A stretch of DNA of 64,000 bases from Stichopus chloronotus. Lineage: Eukaryota > Echinodermata > Holothuroidea > Aspidochirotida > Stichopodidae. Shown here piece by piece: positions 42,001 through 45,862 of the stretch. The stretch spans positions 7,801,094 through 7,865,093 of the forward strand of contig CM037840.1 of assembly GCA_021234535.1 (NCBI GenBank), in the 5' to 3' direction. Numbering within the stretch: position 1 is the first letter of the stretch; each line of letters opens with the position of its first letter. A program made the position numbers and the translations under genes. The notes under the pieces were generated by a model. The model was not told the origin of the DNA. It was given only the letters and a program-made list of their open reading frames with translations, and made no database searches.

Positions 42001-43423
42001 GTGTTATTTTTGTGTGCAGTTTGCTGCGGTGAGATTAATTTTGACTGTGATTCTTAGGCCAAATTCTGTGAATATTTGGTGAGTTTTTTTTTTCTATATT
42101 CTGTCTGCTTGGCTGCCTGTTTTGTTTGTTAGCACAGTGAGGCTGTCATCCCTATATAGACTGATGCTTTCTGTCTTCATTTTAGATTAGAGGGTTTGTA
42201 GGATGAAAAACCCAACAAGCTCACAAGGTTTTTTCTTCTTCTTCCATTCATTGTCATTGAAGTGTGTATTAGCAGAACGGAATAATAGCCTATTGACAAT
42301 TTTCAACTCAATTGTGTGTATTCTCTACTTCAACATAAAGTACAAACAAAAAATTTGGATGAATGTTGCAATGTGTTTTATGTCTCTCCATAACTTTACA
42401 GGAGGAATGTTGTTGATTGAAGGCCATCAATGTCCATCTGCAGAGACCAGATATACATCGATAACCTTCAACCAAACAACATTCCATGTCCAAGCCAGGG
42501 GGAGACATAAAAGACAACGCTCATGAATATTATCTTGCTGGACACAACAATGAGATTGCTCAAAGGAGCAAAGAAAAAGGTCAAAGTTTAGCAGTCGTTG
42601 AAACAAACCGATGCTAAAAATTGTGTGCAAATTGTCTTAACCTTTTAAGCAGGTGTTGGTTTGTACCATTTTTTCTACCATATATACCCTAACCTGCAAA
42701 CAATGGCATATTTTGTCTCATTTATGATTATCCAAGGTCTTTATATCAATGAATCATGCTTCCCATTCGATGATTGGCTTGAAAATACAAAGTTGGTCAG
42801 ACTTTTAGTCAGTCAGAAAGTGTTAATGAGAGTCTCAATGATGCATACATGAATTTTTAATAGCATGCAATGTTTTTGCAAACCAAATCAGAATCCACGC
42901 GATAGCTTACAGACATTGGAACGAATGTAATTTACAGTGCCCACTCACTGATAGTACAACAGACCTGTTTAAAACCAGATAAATCAATTTATCAAGACAG
43001 TGATTGAGAAAATGCGACAAAAATGTTTTCACATGACTAGGTCATCAATGTCTATTCTGTTTGAATCTTGTTCAACAGGAACTGTGACTGTGCCAGATCC
43101 TTGCCAGATGAGTTTGCCTTACACACAGACTTTTGGTAACTCCACTGTCAACACTGAGTCCTTGTTTGCTATCTTTGATGATTTTAGTTGTACATCATCA
43201 GAGCCCACTCGAAGAGCACTGTGCAGAATGTTTTACCCTCCAGTGACCGCTTCGGACCCCCGCACGGGTCCGTGTGCCGGTGCCTGCGACAGCGCTGCCG
43301 GTGGCTCCGGTGGCTTATGTCGCCTTCTGATCCTCGCGGCCACTGGCTCGTCTTCTCTCTCTGATGTATGCAACCCCCAATTTACTGTAATGGTCAGTGG
43401 TCAACCTGGACTTTGCACAGAAG
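1..43423 (+). CDS. Giant mosaic CUB/LDLa/EGF/Frizzled-domain protein gene, 5'-partial, 3' end not found (exons listed separately)
   Basis: Gene-level entry joining 22 exons, about 1,447 codons. Domain order: CUB (partial), then LDLa-CUB repeated eight times, EGF x4, Frizzled-type CRD. All complete exons are multiples of three and all introns are phase 1, bounded by gt...ag. These domain families work extracellularly: CUB and LDLa modules bind protein ligands, often with calcium, and FZ domains bind Wnt-type or other lipidated ligands. A secreted or cell-surface receptor or matrix role is therefore inferred; no signal peptide or membrane segment lies in the window. Vertebrate MFRP has the closest layout (CUB-LDLa-CUB-LDLa-FZ, without this EGF block). 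Odd features: most CUBs are cysteine-free and the LDLa modules have reduced cysteine number. The 3' end was not recognised between 43424 and 58000. Joining of the exons into one transcript is inferred from phase and order and not shown by RNA. Confidence 0.85.
77..1769. other. Intron 1, no recognised content
   Basis: AT-rich sequence between a gtgagtg donor and a ctttcatag acceptor. No coding exon, RNA gene or clear repeat array was recognised. The short minus-strand ORF at 1087-1359 has no domain similarity I can see. Confidence 0.6.
1770..1865 (+). CDS. Exon 2: LDLa-like module 1
   Basis: Starts after ctttcatag and ends in TGC G before gtaagc. It reads NLTRCEKGTYLHPC then QVCDGLWDCPDARDEKKCG. 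The second half is a standard LDLa calcium box (CDG..DC.D..DE..C). The first half is short: Cys I is absent, and an extra Cys sits only three residues before Cys IV, so the module holds five cysteines, an odd number. It is the LDLa module closest to the textbook form in this gene. Confidence 0.85.
1866..3290. other. Intron 2, no recognised content
   Basis: AT-rich intron ending in a pyrimidine-rich acceptor (aattttacag). Nothing recognisable was seen on either strand; the short ORFs at 2330-2536 mirror each other and show no domain pattern. Confidence 0.6.
3291..3623 (+). CDS. Exon 3: CUB domain
   Basis: Acceptor aattttacag, donor GAAGAAG/gtaaaa, 333 nt, phase 1-1. CUB landmarks: STPYFPDSYANN (strand 1 and the P-Y-P turn), NVTWTFES, TEEGYDILRIGNG (the E...D...L.I calcium motif) and MRFTSDYSYVYDGIYSF (the FxSD..GF-like end). 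Three cysteines, at LDC, DDC and TMC, do not match the four-cysteine CUB pattern, so one is probably unpaired or bonds outside the domain. Two N-glycosylation sequons are visible (NVT, NLS; NGT is a third candidate). Confidence 0.9.
4403..4504 (+). CDS. Exon 4: LDLa-like module 2
   Basis: Acceptor gttatctag, donor TGCC/gtaggt, 102 nt. It reads DFIVCAEDTSVVPPTRIC then DREWNCPTYGTDEVDC. Four cysteines equal to II, IV, V and VI of canonical LDLa; I and III are absent. The acidic DE pair before the last Cys is kept. The reverse-strand ORFs over this exon are shadows. Confidence 0.85.
4915..4990 (+). repeat. Imperfect CAT/TCA trinucleotide repeat in intron 4
   Basis: Runs of catcatcatcat broken by ggctgt and cttcat occupy this stretch, shortly upstream of the exon 5 acceptor. 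It contains two near-identical copies of a block ending in atcatcatggctgt. Confidence 0.7.
5024..5362 (+). CDS. Exon 5: CUB domain
   Basis: Acceptor ctttcatag, donor GGAGCTG/gttagt, 339 nt, phase 1-1. Landmarks: LLSPGYPDTYPANTNWTWS, FDLEEDKDFLYIG (calcium-type E...D...L.I) and IWLRLVTDEGGSNYGYYGSI. Three cysteines, two of them adjacent (GCCNDP) plus INCSS; again not the canonical four. It is the last CUB in the gene with any cysteine. Confidence 0.9.
5363..6828. other. Intron 5, no recognised content
   Basis: AT-rich sequence with a short tctctctctc run near 6225. No exon or known repeat was recognised. The ORF starting at 6529 runs through a splice acceptor into exon 6 and is not itself supported. 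Confidence 0.55.
6829..6915 (+). CDS. Exon 6: degenerate LDLa-like module 3
   Basis: Acceptor accaatgtcag, donor TGTG/gtgagt, 87 nt. It reads GECNVRSEVPNYAAC then TALNACDVEGYFDCG. Cysteine spacing (C-5-C-7-C at the end) matches the neighbouring LDLa modules, but the acidic DG/SDE residues that bind calcium are gone. It is placed as an LDLa module by position between two CUB exons, its phase, its size and its cysteine spacing; by sequence alone it would not be called one. Confidence 0.7.
7653..7985 (+). CDS. Exon 7: cysteine-free CUB domain, type A
   Basis: Acceptor ttcgtactag, donor GTTCAAG/gtaggt, 333 nt. Landmarks: YSPNFPESYDNN, FFIAPPGHQVVLKI, FALEANFDYLFVG (E...D motif) and LTVKFVSDGNVTDDGFFGF. 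No cysteine anywhere. It is closely similar to exon 11 (SPNYPEPYD, ALENGFDFLFIG, DRGFYGSVY), which suggests duplication of a multi-exon block. The minus-strand ORF over it is a shadow. Confidence 0.9.
7986..9273. other. Intron 7, no recognised content
   Basis: AT-rich intron with a normal acceptor (cttttactttcag). No repeat family or coding segment was recognised. Confidence 0.55.
9274..9366 (+). CDS. Exon 8: LDLa-like module 4
   Basis: Acceptor ttttactttcag, donor TGTG/gtgaga, 93 nt. It reads AGLECDGEFISPEYIC then NYQWDCSDGSDEEDCG. The final part is a clean calcium box (C.D.SDE..C), but the canonical CDG is CNY, and Cys I and III are missing, leaving two predicted disulfides (II-V and IV-VI). 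Exons 12, 14 and 16 share the CNY motif. Confidence 0.9.
9391..9462 (+). repeat. Two or three diverged copies of the 30-bp minisatellite unit, ahead of the main array
   Basis: Just after exon 8 the sequence gataggtagcttgaacagca and then tagttgatagatagcttgca match the unit of the array at 11.1-12.0 kb. The DNA transposon at 9871 lies between these copies and the array. Confidence 0.6.
9871..11001. mobile_element. Non-autonomous DNA transposon, 1131 bp, with 37-bp TIRs and TGT target duplication
   Basis: The left end begins AGCCGTGTTCCCATTTGAGT and the right end is its reverse complement. The match runs over 37 bases with one mismatch, and both ends are flanked directly by tgt, a 3-bp target site duplication. 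Inside each end, further copies in both orientations of a motif with TTCCCATT, AGCG and GATC are found (e.g. 9953-9982, 10830-10870, 10930-10975). No transposase ORF of useful length is present; a short ATG frame near 10232 begins MEVNIAALASLLVLLSQ and then stops. A 3-bp duplication fits the PIF/Harbinger or CACTA superfamilies; the TIR does not start CACT, so Harbinger is the better guess. Confidence 0.75.
11130..12030 (+). repeat. 30-bp minisatellite, about 30 copies
   Basis: Tandem copies of a 30-base unit containing agcattgtatagctgatag followed by gtagcttgat. Copies are nearly uniform from about 11450 to 11960 and decayed at both edges, with some units shortened by loss of the gctgataggta part. 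Because 30 is a multiple of three, the array stays open on the reverse strand as a ten-residue repeat (MLIKLPISYT); these ORFs are artefacts of the repeat. Confidence 0.9.
12876..13012 (+). repeat. Short tandem array of about 18-bp units in intron 8
   Basis: Six to eight imperfect copies of taatgactgcatctaat, with losses of a few bases between units. Confidence 0.7.
13435..13960 (+). repeat. Diverged copy of the AGGTCA-rich repeat family with a TG-rich head
   Basis: A TG-rich tract (gtgtgtgtgtggcatgtg) is followed by phrases shared with the arrays at 49 and 52 kb: ctatctcagtaggggaaagt, caaacttggtatgtaggt, atgatatctcaaacaataaa and gaacttggtatatggatg. The AGGTCA words themselves are mostly mutated here (caagggtcgtctggg). 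Confidence 0.55.
14630..14962 (+). CDS. Exon 9: cysteine-free CUB domain, type B
   Basis: Acceptor catcacacag, donor ATTGAAG/gtatga, 333 nt. Landmarks: LASPGYPDSYPNNEYIVWSF, IDLETEQGSDILKIGFG, ELWVSFSSDEAFNFAGFYLN and the end ITVIEG. No cysteine. The acidic ligands of a cbCUB (E in DLE, D in SDIL, D in SSD) are all present. It is most similar to exon 13 of this gene. One N-glycosylation sequon lies in SPNDTG and one in LNIT. Confidence 0.9.
15836..15928 (+). CDS. Exon 10: degenerate LDLa-like module 5
   Basis: Acceptor ctgtttctcag, donor TGCA/gtgagt, 93 nt. It reads GGDRCDIPYALAPEQTC then RYLQYCEINGTLEC. Four cysteines in the II/IV/V/VI spacing (C-5-C-7-C), but no DE pair and no CDG, so calcium binding is unlikely. 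With exon 6 it is one of two such modules. Confidence 0.75.
16080..16470 (+). repeat. Degenerate tandem array around gtgatgctatgttagc
   Basis: About fifteen imperfect copies of a 16- to 22-base word (gtgatgctatgttagtgtga and variants, gcacattgctatgttt) follow each other in intron 10. Unit length drifts. Confidence 0.7.
16480..16910. mobile_element. Possible old SINE-like or non-autonomous element (similar style at 50.84-51.08 kb)
   Basis: The phrases ttgaagagaaaagtcttaat, gaaattccagatctgaatac and tttttctgctctaagg resemble in order the body of the widespread animal repeat that reads roughly 'agcgctttac ... gaagagatgagtcttgag ... cattccataa ... gctctgaa'. Identification is from memory of that family only, and no ends were found. 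The 154-residue minus-strand ORF here shows no domain. Confidence 0.25.
16911..18604. other. Second part of intron 10, no recognised content
   Basis: AT-rich intron with two copies of caaaatttgatttg near 18093 and 18128. No exon or known repeat seen. The ORF starting at 18496 is open through the exon 11 acceptor and its first third is intron. Confidence 0.5.
18605..18943 (+). CDS. Exon 11: cysteine-free CUB domain, type A
   Basis: Acceptor ttttgcctccag, donor GAAAAGG/gtacga, 339 nt. Landmarks: VSSPNYPEPYDDF, FYFVAPYGYRVFLNLTD, IALENGFDFLFIG and LALKFETDSAIVDRGFYGSV. No cysteine. Best match within the gene is exon 7, block by block along the whole length. The third calcium ligand position is TDS rather than SDx. 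Confidence 0.9.
19041..19176 (+). repeat. 20-bp tandem repeat, about six copies
   Basis: Copies of gtccatgttccaatattcca follow each other. The first four are almost identical and the last two or three are decayed (gtccatattcctacatccca, gtcatgtttcaacatccca). It lies in intron 11, close to the exon 12 acceptor. Confidence 0.85.
19343..19438 (+). CDS. Exon 12: LDLa-like module 6
   Basis: Acceptor tccattttgcag, donor TGTG/gtgagc, 96 nt. It reads DLFICDKDRVIDEEDIC then NYEWQCLNGADEQDCG. Cysteines II, IV, V and VI are present with the CNY.W motif and the ADE..C acidic end; Cys I and III are missing. Confidence 0.9.
20363..20698 (+). CDS. Exon 13: cysteine-free CUB domain, type B
   Basis: Acceptor tttttggaag, donor ATCGAAG/gtaaaa, 336 nt. 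Landmarks: LTSPNYPDDYPND, ITWSFISEP, LNLEDGFDFLRIGYG, RLWVQFFSDSSFNYRGFF and TIIEG. No cysteine, full acidic triplet. It pairs with exon 9 as the type B copy of the duplicated block. The minus-strand ORF at 20341-20574 is a shadow. Confidence 0.9.
20699..22511. other. Intron 13, little recognised content
   Basis: Contains an A12 run (near 20919), a short tatatacatatatata microsatellite (about 20948-20970) and otherwise AT-rich sequence. No exon or known repeat was recognised. Confidence 0.5.
22512..22610 (+). CDS. Exon 14: LDLa-like module 7
   Basis: Acceptor cataattttcag, donor TGTG/gtacgt, 99 nt. It reads DIGANCSDGSVVGSYDVC then NYILDCPYGADEDDCG. Four cysteines (II, IV, V, VI), CNY motif, acidic ADE end kept. 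The domain lies in the place that the degenerate exon 10 module holds in the previous duplicated block. Confidence 0.9.
23870..24600 (+). repeat. Tandem array of about five units of roughly 150 bp
   Basis: The word gatata(t/g) recurs at 23962, 24116, 24267, 24410 and 24562 (steps 154, 151, 143 and 152). Each unit carries in order tcagtcaat, aatgcgacccac, ctgaaaa(a/g)(t/c)(t/g)ttg, catttgagtcgc and acccatc.tttgagaa. A partial unit precedes 23962. It lies in intron 14. Copies are well diverged, so the array is old. Confidence 0.75.
25490..25828 (+). CDS. Exon 15: cysteine-free CUB domain
   Basis: Acceptor ggtcttctctag, donor AGAGAAG/gtacgt, 339 nt. Landmarks: IYSPGFPNGYPSETNITYVI, FQTEFFFDTVTVGDGDDP and VWIRFVSDFSSNLPGFLANI. 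No cysteine. The E/D/D ligand positions are kept. Three sequons are visible in the first 60 residues. The reverse-strand ORF 25623-25805 is a shadow. Confidence 0.9.
25829..28937. other. Intron 15, mostly unrecognised
   Basis: Apart from the short array at 26877-26987 and a duplicated acatttgctccattgagttt (near 28326 and 28361), nothing was recognised in this 3.1-kb intron. Confidence 0.5.
26877..26987 (+). repeat. Tandem repeat of about 29 bp, four copies
   Basis: Units of the form cccatacatatatatagcag plus gtgtgaagg. The first two are identical; the third and fourth have lost a few bases in the tatata part. Confidence 0.85.
28938..29045 (+). CDS. Exon 16: LDLa-like module 8
   Basis: Acceptor gctgtcacag, donor TGTT/gtaagc, 108 nt. 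It reads DFETCDNGYIIPPSELC then NYIWFCDDGMDETGADIMC. Cysteines II, IV, V and VI with CNY.W, but the spacing before the last Cys is stretched by four residues. Last LDLa in the gene. Confidence 0.85.
29480..30340 (+). repeat. AGGTCA-rich repeat array, about six units of roughly 140 bp
   Basis: Recurrent phrases: aacatgatatctcgagaagg, gtcaaaggtcatttgaggtc, accaaaggtcaaactgtg and aaaaccttgta. Perfect DR1 pairs of AGGTCA half-sites occur at 29568-29580 (AGGTCAAAGGTCA), with near-perfect pairs at 29709-29721 and 29846-29858. Each pair is followed within about 20 bases by one or two more AGGTCA words. It lies in intron 16, between exons 16 and 17. Confidence 0.8.
30524..30859 (+). CDS. Exon 17: cysteine-free, diverged CUB domain
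   Basis: Acceptor cttactccag, donor CAAGGAG/gtatga, 336 nt. Landmarks: LNFTSRNYPYLVTPYDFQTW, TIGSGVDPSNEST, NTLWVQFDAGPFSLGFVADL. No cysteine. The calcium motif E...D.L.I is replaced by GEGSLTIG and the SD near the end by DAG, so this copy has probably lost calcium binding. It is followed directly by EGF exons with no LDLa between. Confidence 0.85.
31247..32120 (+). repeat. 26-bp minisatellite, about 33 copies, in intron 17
   Basis: Unit: ctcaatatctacccctgaca followed by ccttac. The 5' half is diverse (ctcaatctctaccc, ctcagtctctac, cttcaatctc), while copies from about 31910 to 32095 are almost identical, showing recent local homogenisation. Strong strand bias: C/T/A-rich, G-poor on the + strand. 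Confidence 0.95.
33026..33133 (+). CDS. Exon 18: EGF domain 1
   Basis: Acceptor tgtattgtag, donor TGTG/gtaagt, 108 nt. Six cysteines in EGF order: DELCGHFPCYNGGNC, then YQTCMC and TGRYC. NGGxC and the GxxC end are standard. The DE before the first Cys is not enough for the calcium-binding EGF consensus. Confidence 0.95.
33690..34165 (-). mobile_element. tRNA-derived SINE-like element
   Basis: On the minus strand the head reads tagtttgaggg (A-box-like, 34158 to 34148), then tcactaggtccac and GATCAAATC (34121 to 34113), which fits the Pol III B box GWTCRANNC. A body follows with tandem gtctgattcaggtcat words (about 33965-34005), and it ends near ttcatactttttgatcct. The split A/B box with about 26 bases between them is typical of tRNA-derived SINEs. 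The 97-residue ORF across the body is a by-product. Ends and target duplications were not defined. Confidence 0.5.
34640..35720 (+). repeat. Diffuse degenerate repeat around aggtttggaatggtctggtt
   Basis: The words gacaggtttggaatggt and variants recur many times with variable spacing (34662, 34694, 35071, 35205 and others), together with G/T-rich linkers; a G13 run sits near 34842-34854. Probably an old minisatellite. It lies in intron 18. Confidence 0.55.
36593..36703 (+). CDS. Exon 19: EGF domain 2
   Basis: Acceptor gtttctttcag, donor TGTGAAG/gtgagt, 111 nt. It reads ETHFCDSSDNCRNGGTC, then TYCMCAPGYSGMFCE; six cysteines with standard spacing and the aromatic/glycine GYSG before the last Cys. 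Confidence 0.95.
36704..38528. other. Intron 19, no recognised content
   Basis: AT-rich intron. A T-rich stretch lies near 37098-37125. No exon or repeat family was recognised; the minus-strand ORF at 37547-37735 has no domain. Confidence 0.5.
38529..38654 (+). CDS. Exon 20: EGF-like domain 3
   Basis: Acceptor tgacttccacag, donor GTGACAG/gtttgt, 126 nt. It reads ESACPPDNGCPANSVC, then VQCQCGDSS and GDPCPVTG. Six cysteines in EGF order, but the NGG and GYxG landmarks are absent, so this is a diverged copy. Confidence 0.85.
38655..40270. other. Intron 20, first part; possible transposon end at its start
   Basis: The sequence just after the donor, gcccgcctcacacgctgcga, has the style of a DNA-transposon terminal repeat, but no matching inverted copy was found within the intron. 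The rest is unrecognised AT-rich sequence. Confidence 0.3.
40274..40390 (+). repeat. Tandem array of about seven 15- to 19-bp units
   Basis: Variants of atcagatcggactcat (atcagatctgactcat, gcagatccgactcac, atcagattggactcat). Intron 20. Confidence 0.8.
40714..40827 (+). CDS. Exon 21: EGF domain 4
   Basis: Acceptor ccttatcag, donor AAATTG/gtaaga, 114 nt. It reads GGPGCSAIVCQNSGVC, then GSCVCPEFFAGEYCEIG; six cysteines, standard EGF spacing. Two minus-strand ORFs over it are shadows. Confidence 0.95.
41188..42183 (-). mobile_element. Decayed Penelope-like retroelement (reverse transcriptase tail plus GIY-YIG endonuclease region)
   Basis: Reading the minus strand with several frameshifts, the order of motifs fits a known animal retroelement type: SLYRDDSL (near 42150, RT-associated), a spacer with NQTTSTLTPTTHQL, KQSNQISAAH and its other-frame equivalents of the 'WFNPPYS' region (41.77-41.83 kb), MLKLSYSCIKNMEPVNKSHN (41675-41616), a region equivalent to the GIY-YIG nuclease with HIKETELSKHIWELKKK (near 41380) and KCNLCIEEKLEILRLRHKN ending at a stop (41188). 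Stops and frameshifts show it is dead. Located in intron 21. Confidence 0.7.
43079..43423 (+). CDS. Exon 22: Frizzled-type cysteine-rich domain
   Basis: Acceptor cttgttcaacag, donor ACAGAAG/gtaaga, 345 nt, phase 1-1, so it splices in frame from exon 21. Landmarks: DPCQMSLPYTQTFGNST, SLFAIFDDFSC, RRALCRMFYPPV, GPCAGACDSA, GLCRLLI and DVCNPQF. This follows the FZ pattern C..LPY..T.....(L)....C....FLC..Y.P.......PC...C.......C. Eight cysteines are in this exon; one or two of the usual ten are missing or on an adjacent exon. The middle is clearly GC-richer than the surrounding sequence. FZ domains bind Wnts in Frizzled/SFRP and occur in MFRP, corin and collagen XVIII. Ligand unknown here. Confidence 0.85.
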
Positions 43424-43869
43424 GTAAGAATTTCATCTTTCAATAAATTGACTTTATGGGGTCGTCCTGTGATTGCATTAATTTTAATCTATGTGATGAC
43501 ATGGAATCGTACTCTACATCACCCATGAGTACATCTTTTGTGAAACTTACCTGTGTAAACACTGTCTTTCAAATGCTTTATGTTAAAACCGACTTTAGAC
43601 TTGACAAATAAGTGGGTCATATTGAGTGGATGAGAGTTCTAGTTTTACCTACATGTTAAACATAATTTGAGGTGAAACTTGTTTGGAGAAAAAACATGCA
43701 CGTACAATAGTGCACCATTCCAAAGAAAAACAAATATGTTTTTTTTTTACTCTTGTTGCCCATATTGAGTAGAAAAACTTGGTTTCCACAGAATGTAAAT
43801 TGGTCATTTTGAGGTTCATAAAAGGTGAATTTTAAGAACATTCCACAGTTCATTCTGATACATTCAGTT

Positions 43870-44970
43870 ATGACCAATAATTACTGTGACTCTCTTCATA
43901 GGTTTATCAACCCTGTCACCTTATCTTTTTATCTTATGCATGGAACTACTTACCATTCTTATTTTGCAATAATACCTCCATCTGTCTGTGGCTTAACGAT
44001 AGGTGGGTGTGAGATACAGTTGGTTCAGTGTGCAGACGATACAACTTTCTTTATTAAAGCAGCGGAAGCTTCACTCAGTGGCCTCCTCGAGCAATTACAT
44101 TATTTTCTGGCACTGTCTGGCTTGAAAATTAATGTAGAAAAGTCCTTCTTTGGTCAGTTTGGGATCTTAGAGAGGGTCATCTGTGAATTTTAATAATCAT
44201 ATCAAAATACTCTGGAACTGTGGTGACTTACTAGGCAACATTTTTAATGTTGACCTGCATAGTACAGTAGAAAAAGCTATGATGATGCTTTCGAAAAACT
44301 GAACTGCATGTTGAAGATCTGGTTGAAACGTAATTATGGTCGTATTACGGTTGTTAAATCCCTAATAATTCTTCCCTTGTTGAATTACTATGTCCAGACA
44401 TTGCCTTTGGCTGGAAAAAATGTTATGTCAGAGATCAATTCATTGCTAGTTGGATTTTCTTTAGTGTAATAAACCTGATTATGTCAGTCGAATTCAGTTA
44501 GTACTGTACAAGATTTTTCAAATGTTCCCTCAAAAACGGTCTATTTTATGAGCTATCGTTCAGGCTCAAAAATGAGTTGCTTTACTCACATGTTAAGGGG
44601 CAAATTTTACAAACTCCTGCCTGCACAAGGTAAAGATACTGGATTCAAGTTGATGTAATTTCTGTCTCCCTTACGAGCAAACCATGTATCATTTATTTTA
44701 TGATTATTGTTGTGTTCAGACTCTTTGGCGTTTCGAAATATATTTTTGACAAGACTGATGCAACCGTAAATCTTTTAGATCCCAAGATTGCTTTATTTGG
44801 AGGTGATTTTGCTCTGGTCTTAAATTAAATACTAATACATATTAAGACCTATATTTTTTGTTGCAAAAGGAAAACAGTGTCCCTTCAGTGGCCAGCTATC
44901 ACAAGTTTATGGAGAAGTATTTTAGGTTGTGGAAGTGAATGATGACATTTGGGAGAGATCGTGGCTTCCT
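43870..44970 (+). mobile_element. L1-like LINE remnant (reverse transcriptase C-terminal part)
   Basis: Open piece to 44193 contains IGGCEIQLVQCADDTTFF (RT catalytic YADD replaced by CADD) and LSGLKINVEKS, both typical of L1-type RT. After a frame break, FEKLNCMLKIWLKRNYGRIT then VVKSLIILPLL (44290-44469) matches the following LINE region (K...W..R.L...G+......L..........P). Weaker LINE-tail similarity continues to about 44970 and is followed by an A-rich stretch (45100-45130). Multiple stops: inactive. Confidence 0.75.
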
Positions 44971-45149
44971 TGGCTAGGGTTCTTCTTAAAATATTTTATT
45001 TTGTGGTAAATTCCTCTCTCTTATGTTTAAATGGGTTTAAAGCAAGCTTTGTTAAAAAGTCATTAATCTGATTACTTTGTGTATTCCTGTAAGGATTGCA
45101 AAGAAAAAATTCCAAAAAAGAAAAAAAACACCCGGTGGTTTTCATTCAA

Positions 45150-45350
45150 GGTCAAATAATACTGGGATCAAAGCCCTTGGACAAAGTTAAGAATCATTTT
45201 GAGGTCAGCAGAGGTCAAAGAAAATGCAGTGAGTGCTCCAGAATAATTATACTCACTGCATCAGTTGTACATTCCTTCATGATGAGAAAAGGAATCCTCT
45301 TATTTTGCATGGAGGTCGAAGGTCAGTTGGGGTTAGCAGCGGTCTAAAAC
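45150..45350 (+). repeat. Short copy of the AGGTCA-rich repeat family
   Basis: Contains attttgaggtcagcagaggt, caaagaaaatgcagtg and catggaggtcgaaggtcag, the same order of words as the arrays at 29.5 and 51.8 kb. Separated by only about 100 bases from the LINE tail. Confidence 0.55.
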
Positions 45351-45693
45351 TTAATTTCCTAATAAACATGGTATTAAAAAAGAAAAAAAAATTGACAGTA
45401 CTTTGTGAGAATTTGCCGTCTTTGTGGAATACAGTAGCTAGACACTTCTGTTCTCTTTGGTGGTAAATGGTTGTGTAGTTTCAGCATGGGATCAAGTATA
45501 GGGAAATTTAAACACAATGAAACAATCTGTCAAAATTTCCATGTCAGCACAATGAATCAGTTTCTAACCTCTGTGTATGAGCAAGGGTCACTGTTATTCA
45601 TTTTATTTTCTGGATTTGGTTTCGATGTAAAAGACAAGCACAAAAGACAAAAGCCTGTATTCACCTAATCCTCACAGAATTTGCTAAAATGTG

Positions 45694-45862
45694 CTAAAAT
45701 CATGTCTCGAGAACACCCTTTTCTGCCTTTATAGAACATGAGGTGATATCAAGACATACCATAATGGTTAGGGTTTGTTCCTTCAATGAAACCTGGTCAT
45801 GTATGATGTCATGTGAGGATTGGCTGCTGTATTAATGAAGAACATGAATATTCATATGCAAC
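45694..45862 (+). repeat. Dispersed repeat, copy 1 of 2 in the window (other at 62390-62552)
   Basis: Shares with 62390-62552, in the same orientation and order: taaaatcatgtct, gaacacccttttc, ggttagggtttgttccttc, atgtgaggattggctgct and tgaatat(tcata)tgcaac. Similarity is clearly high across about 165 bases. No terminal structure recognised. Confidence 0.75.
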
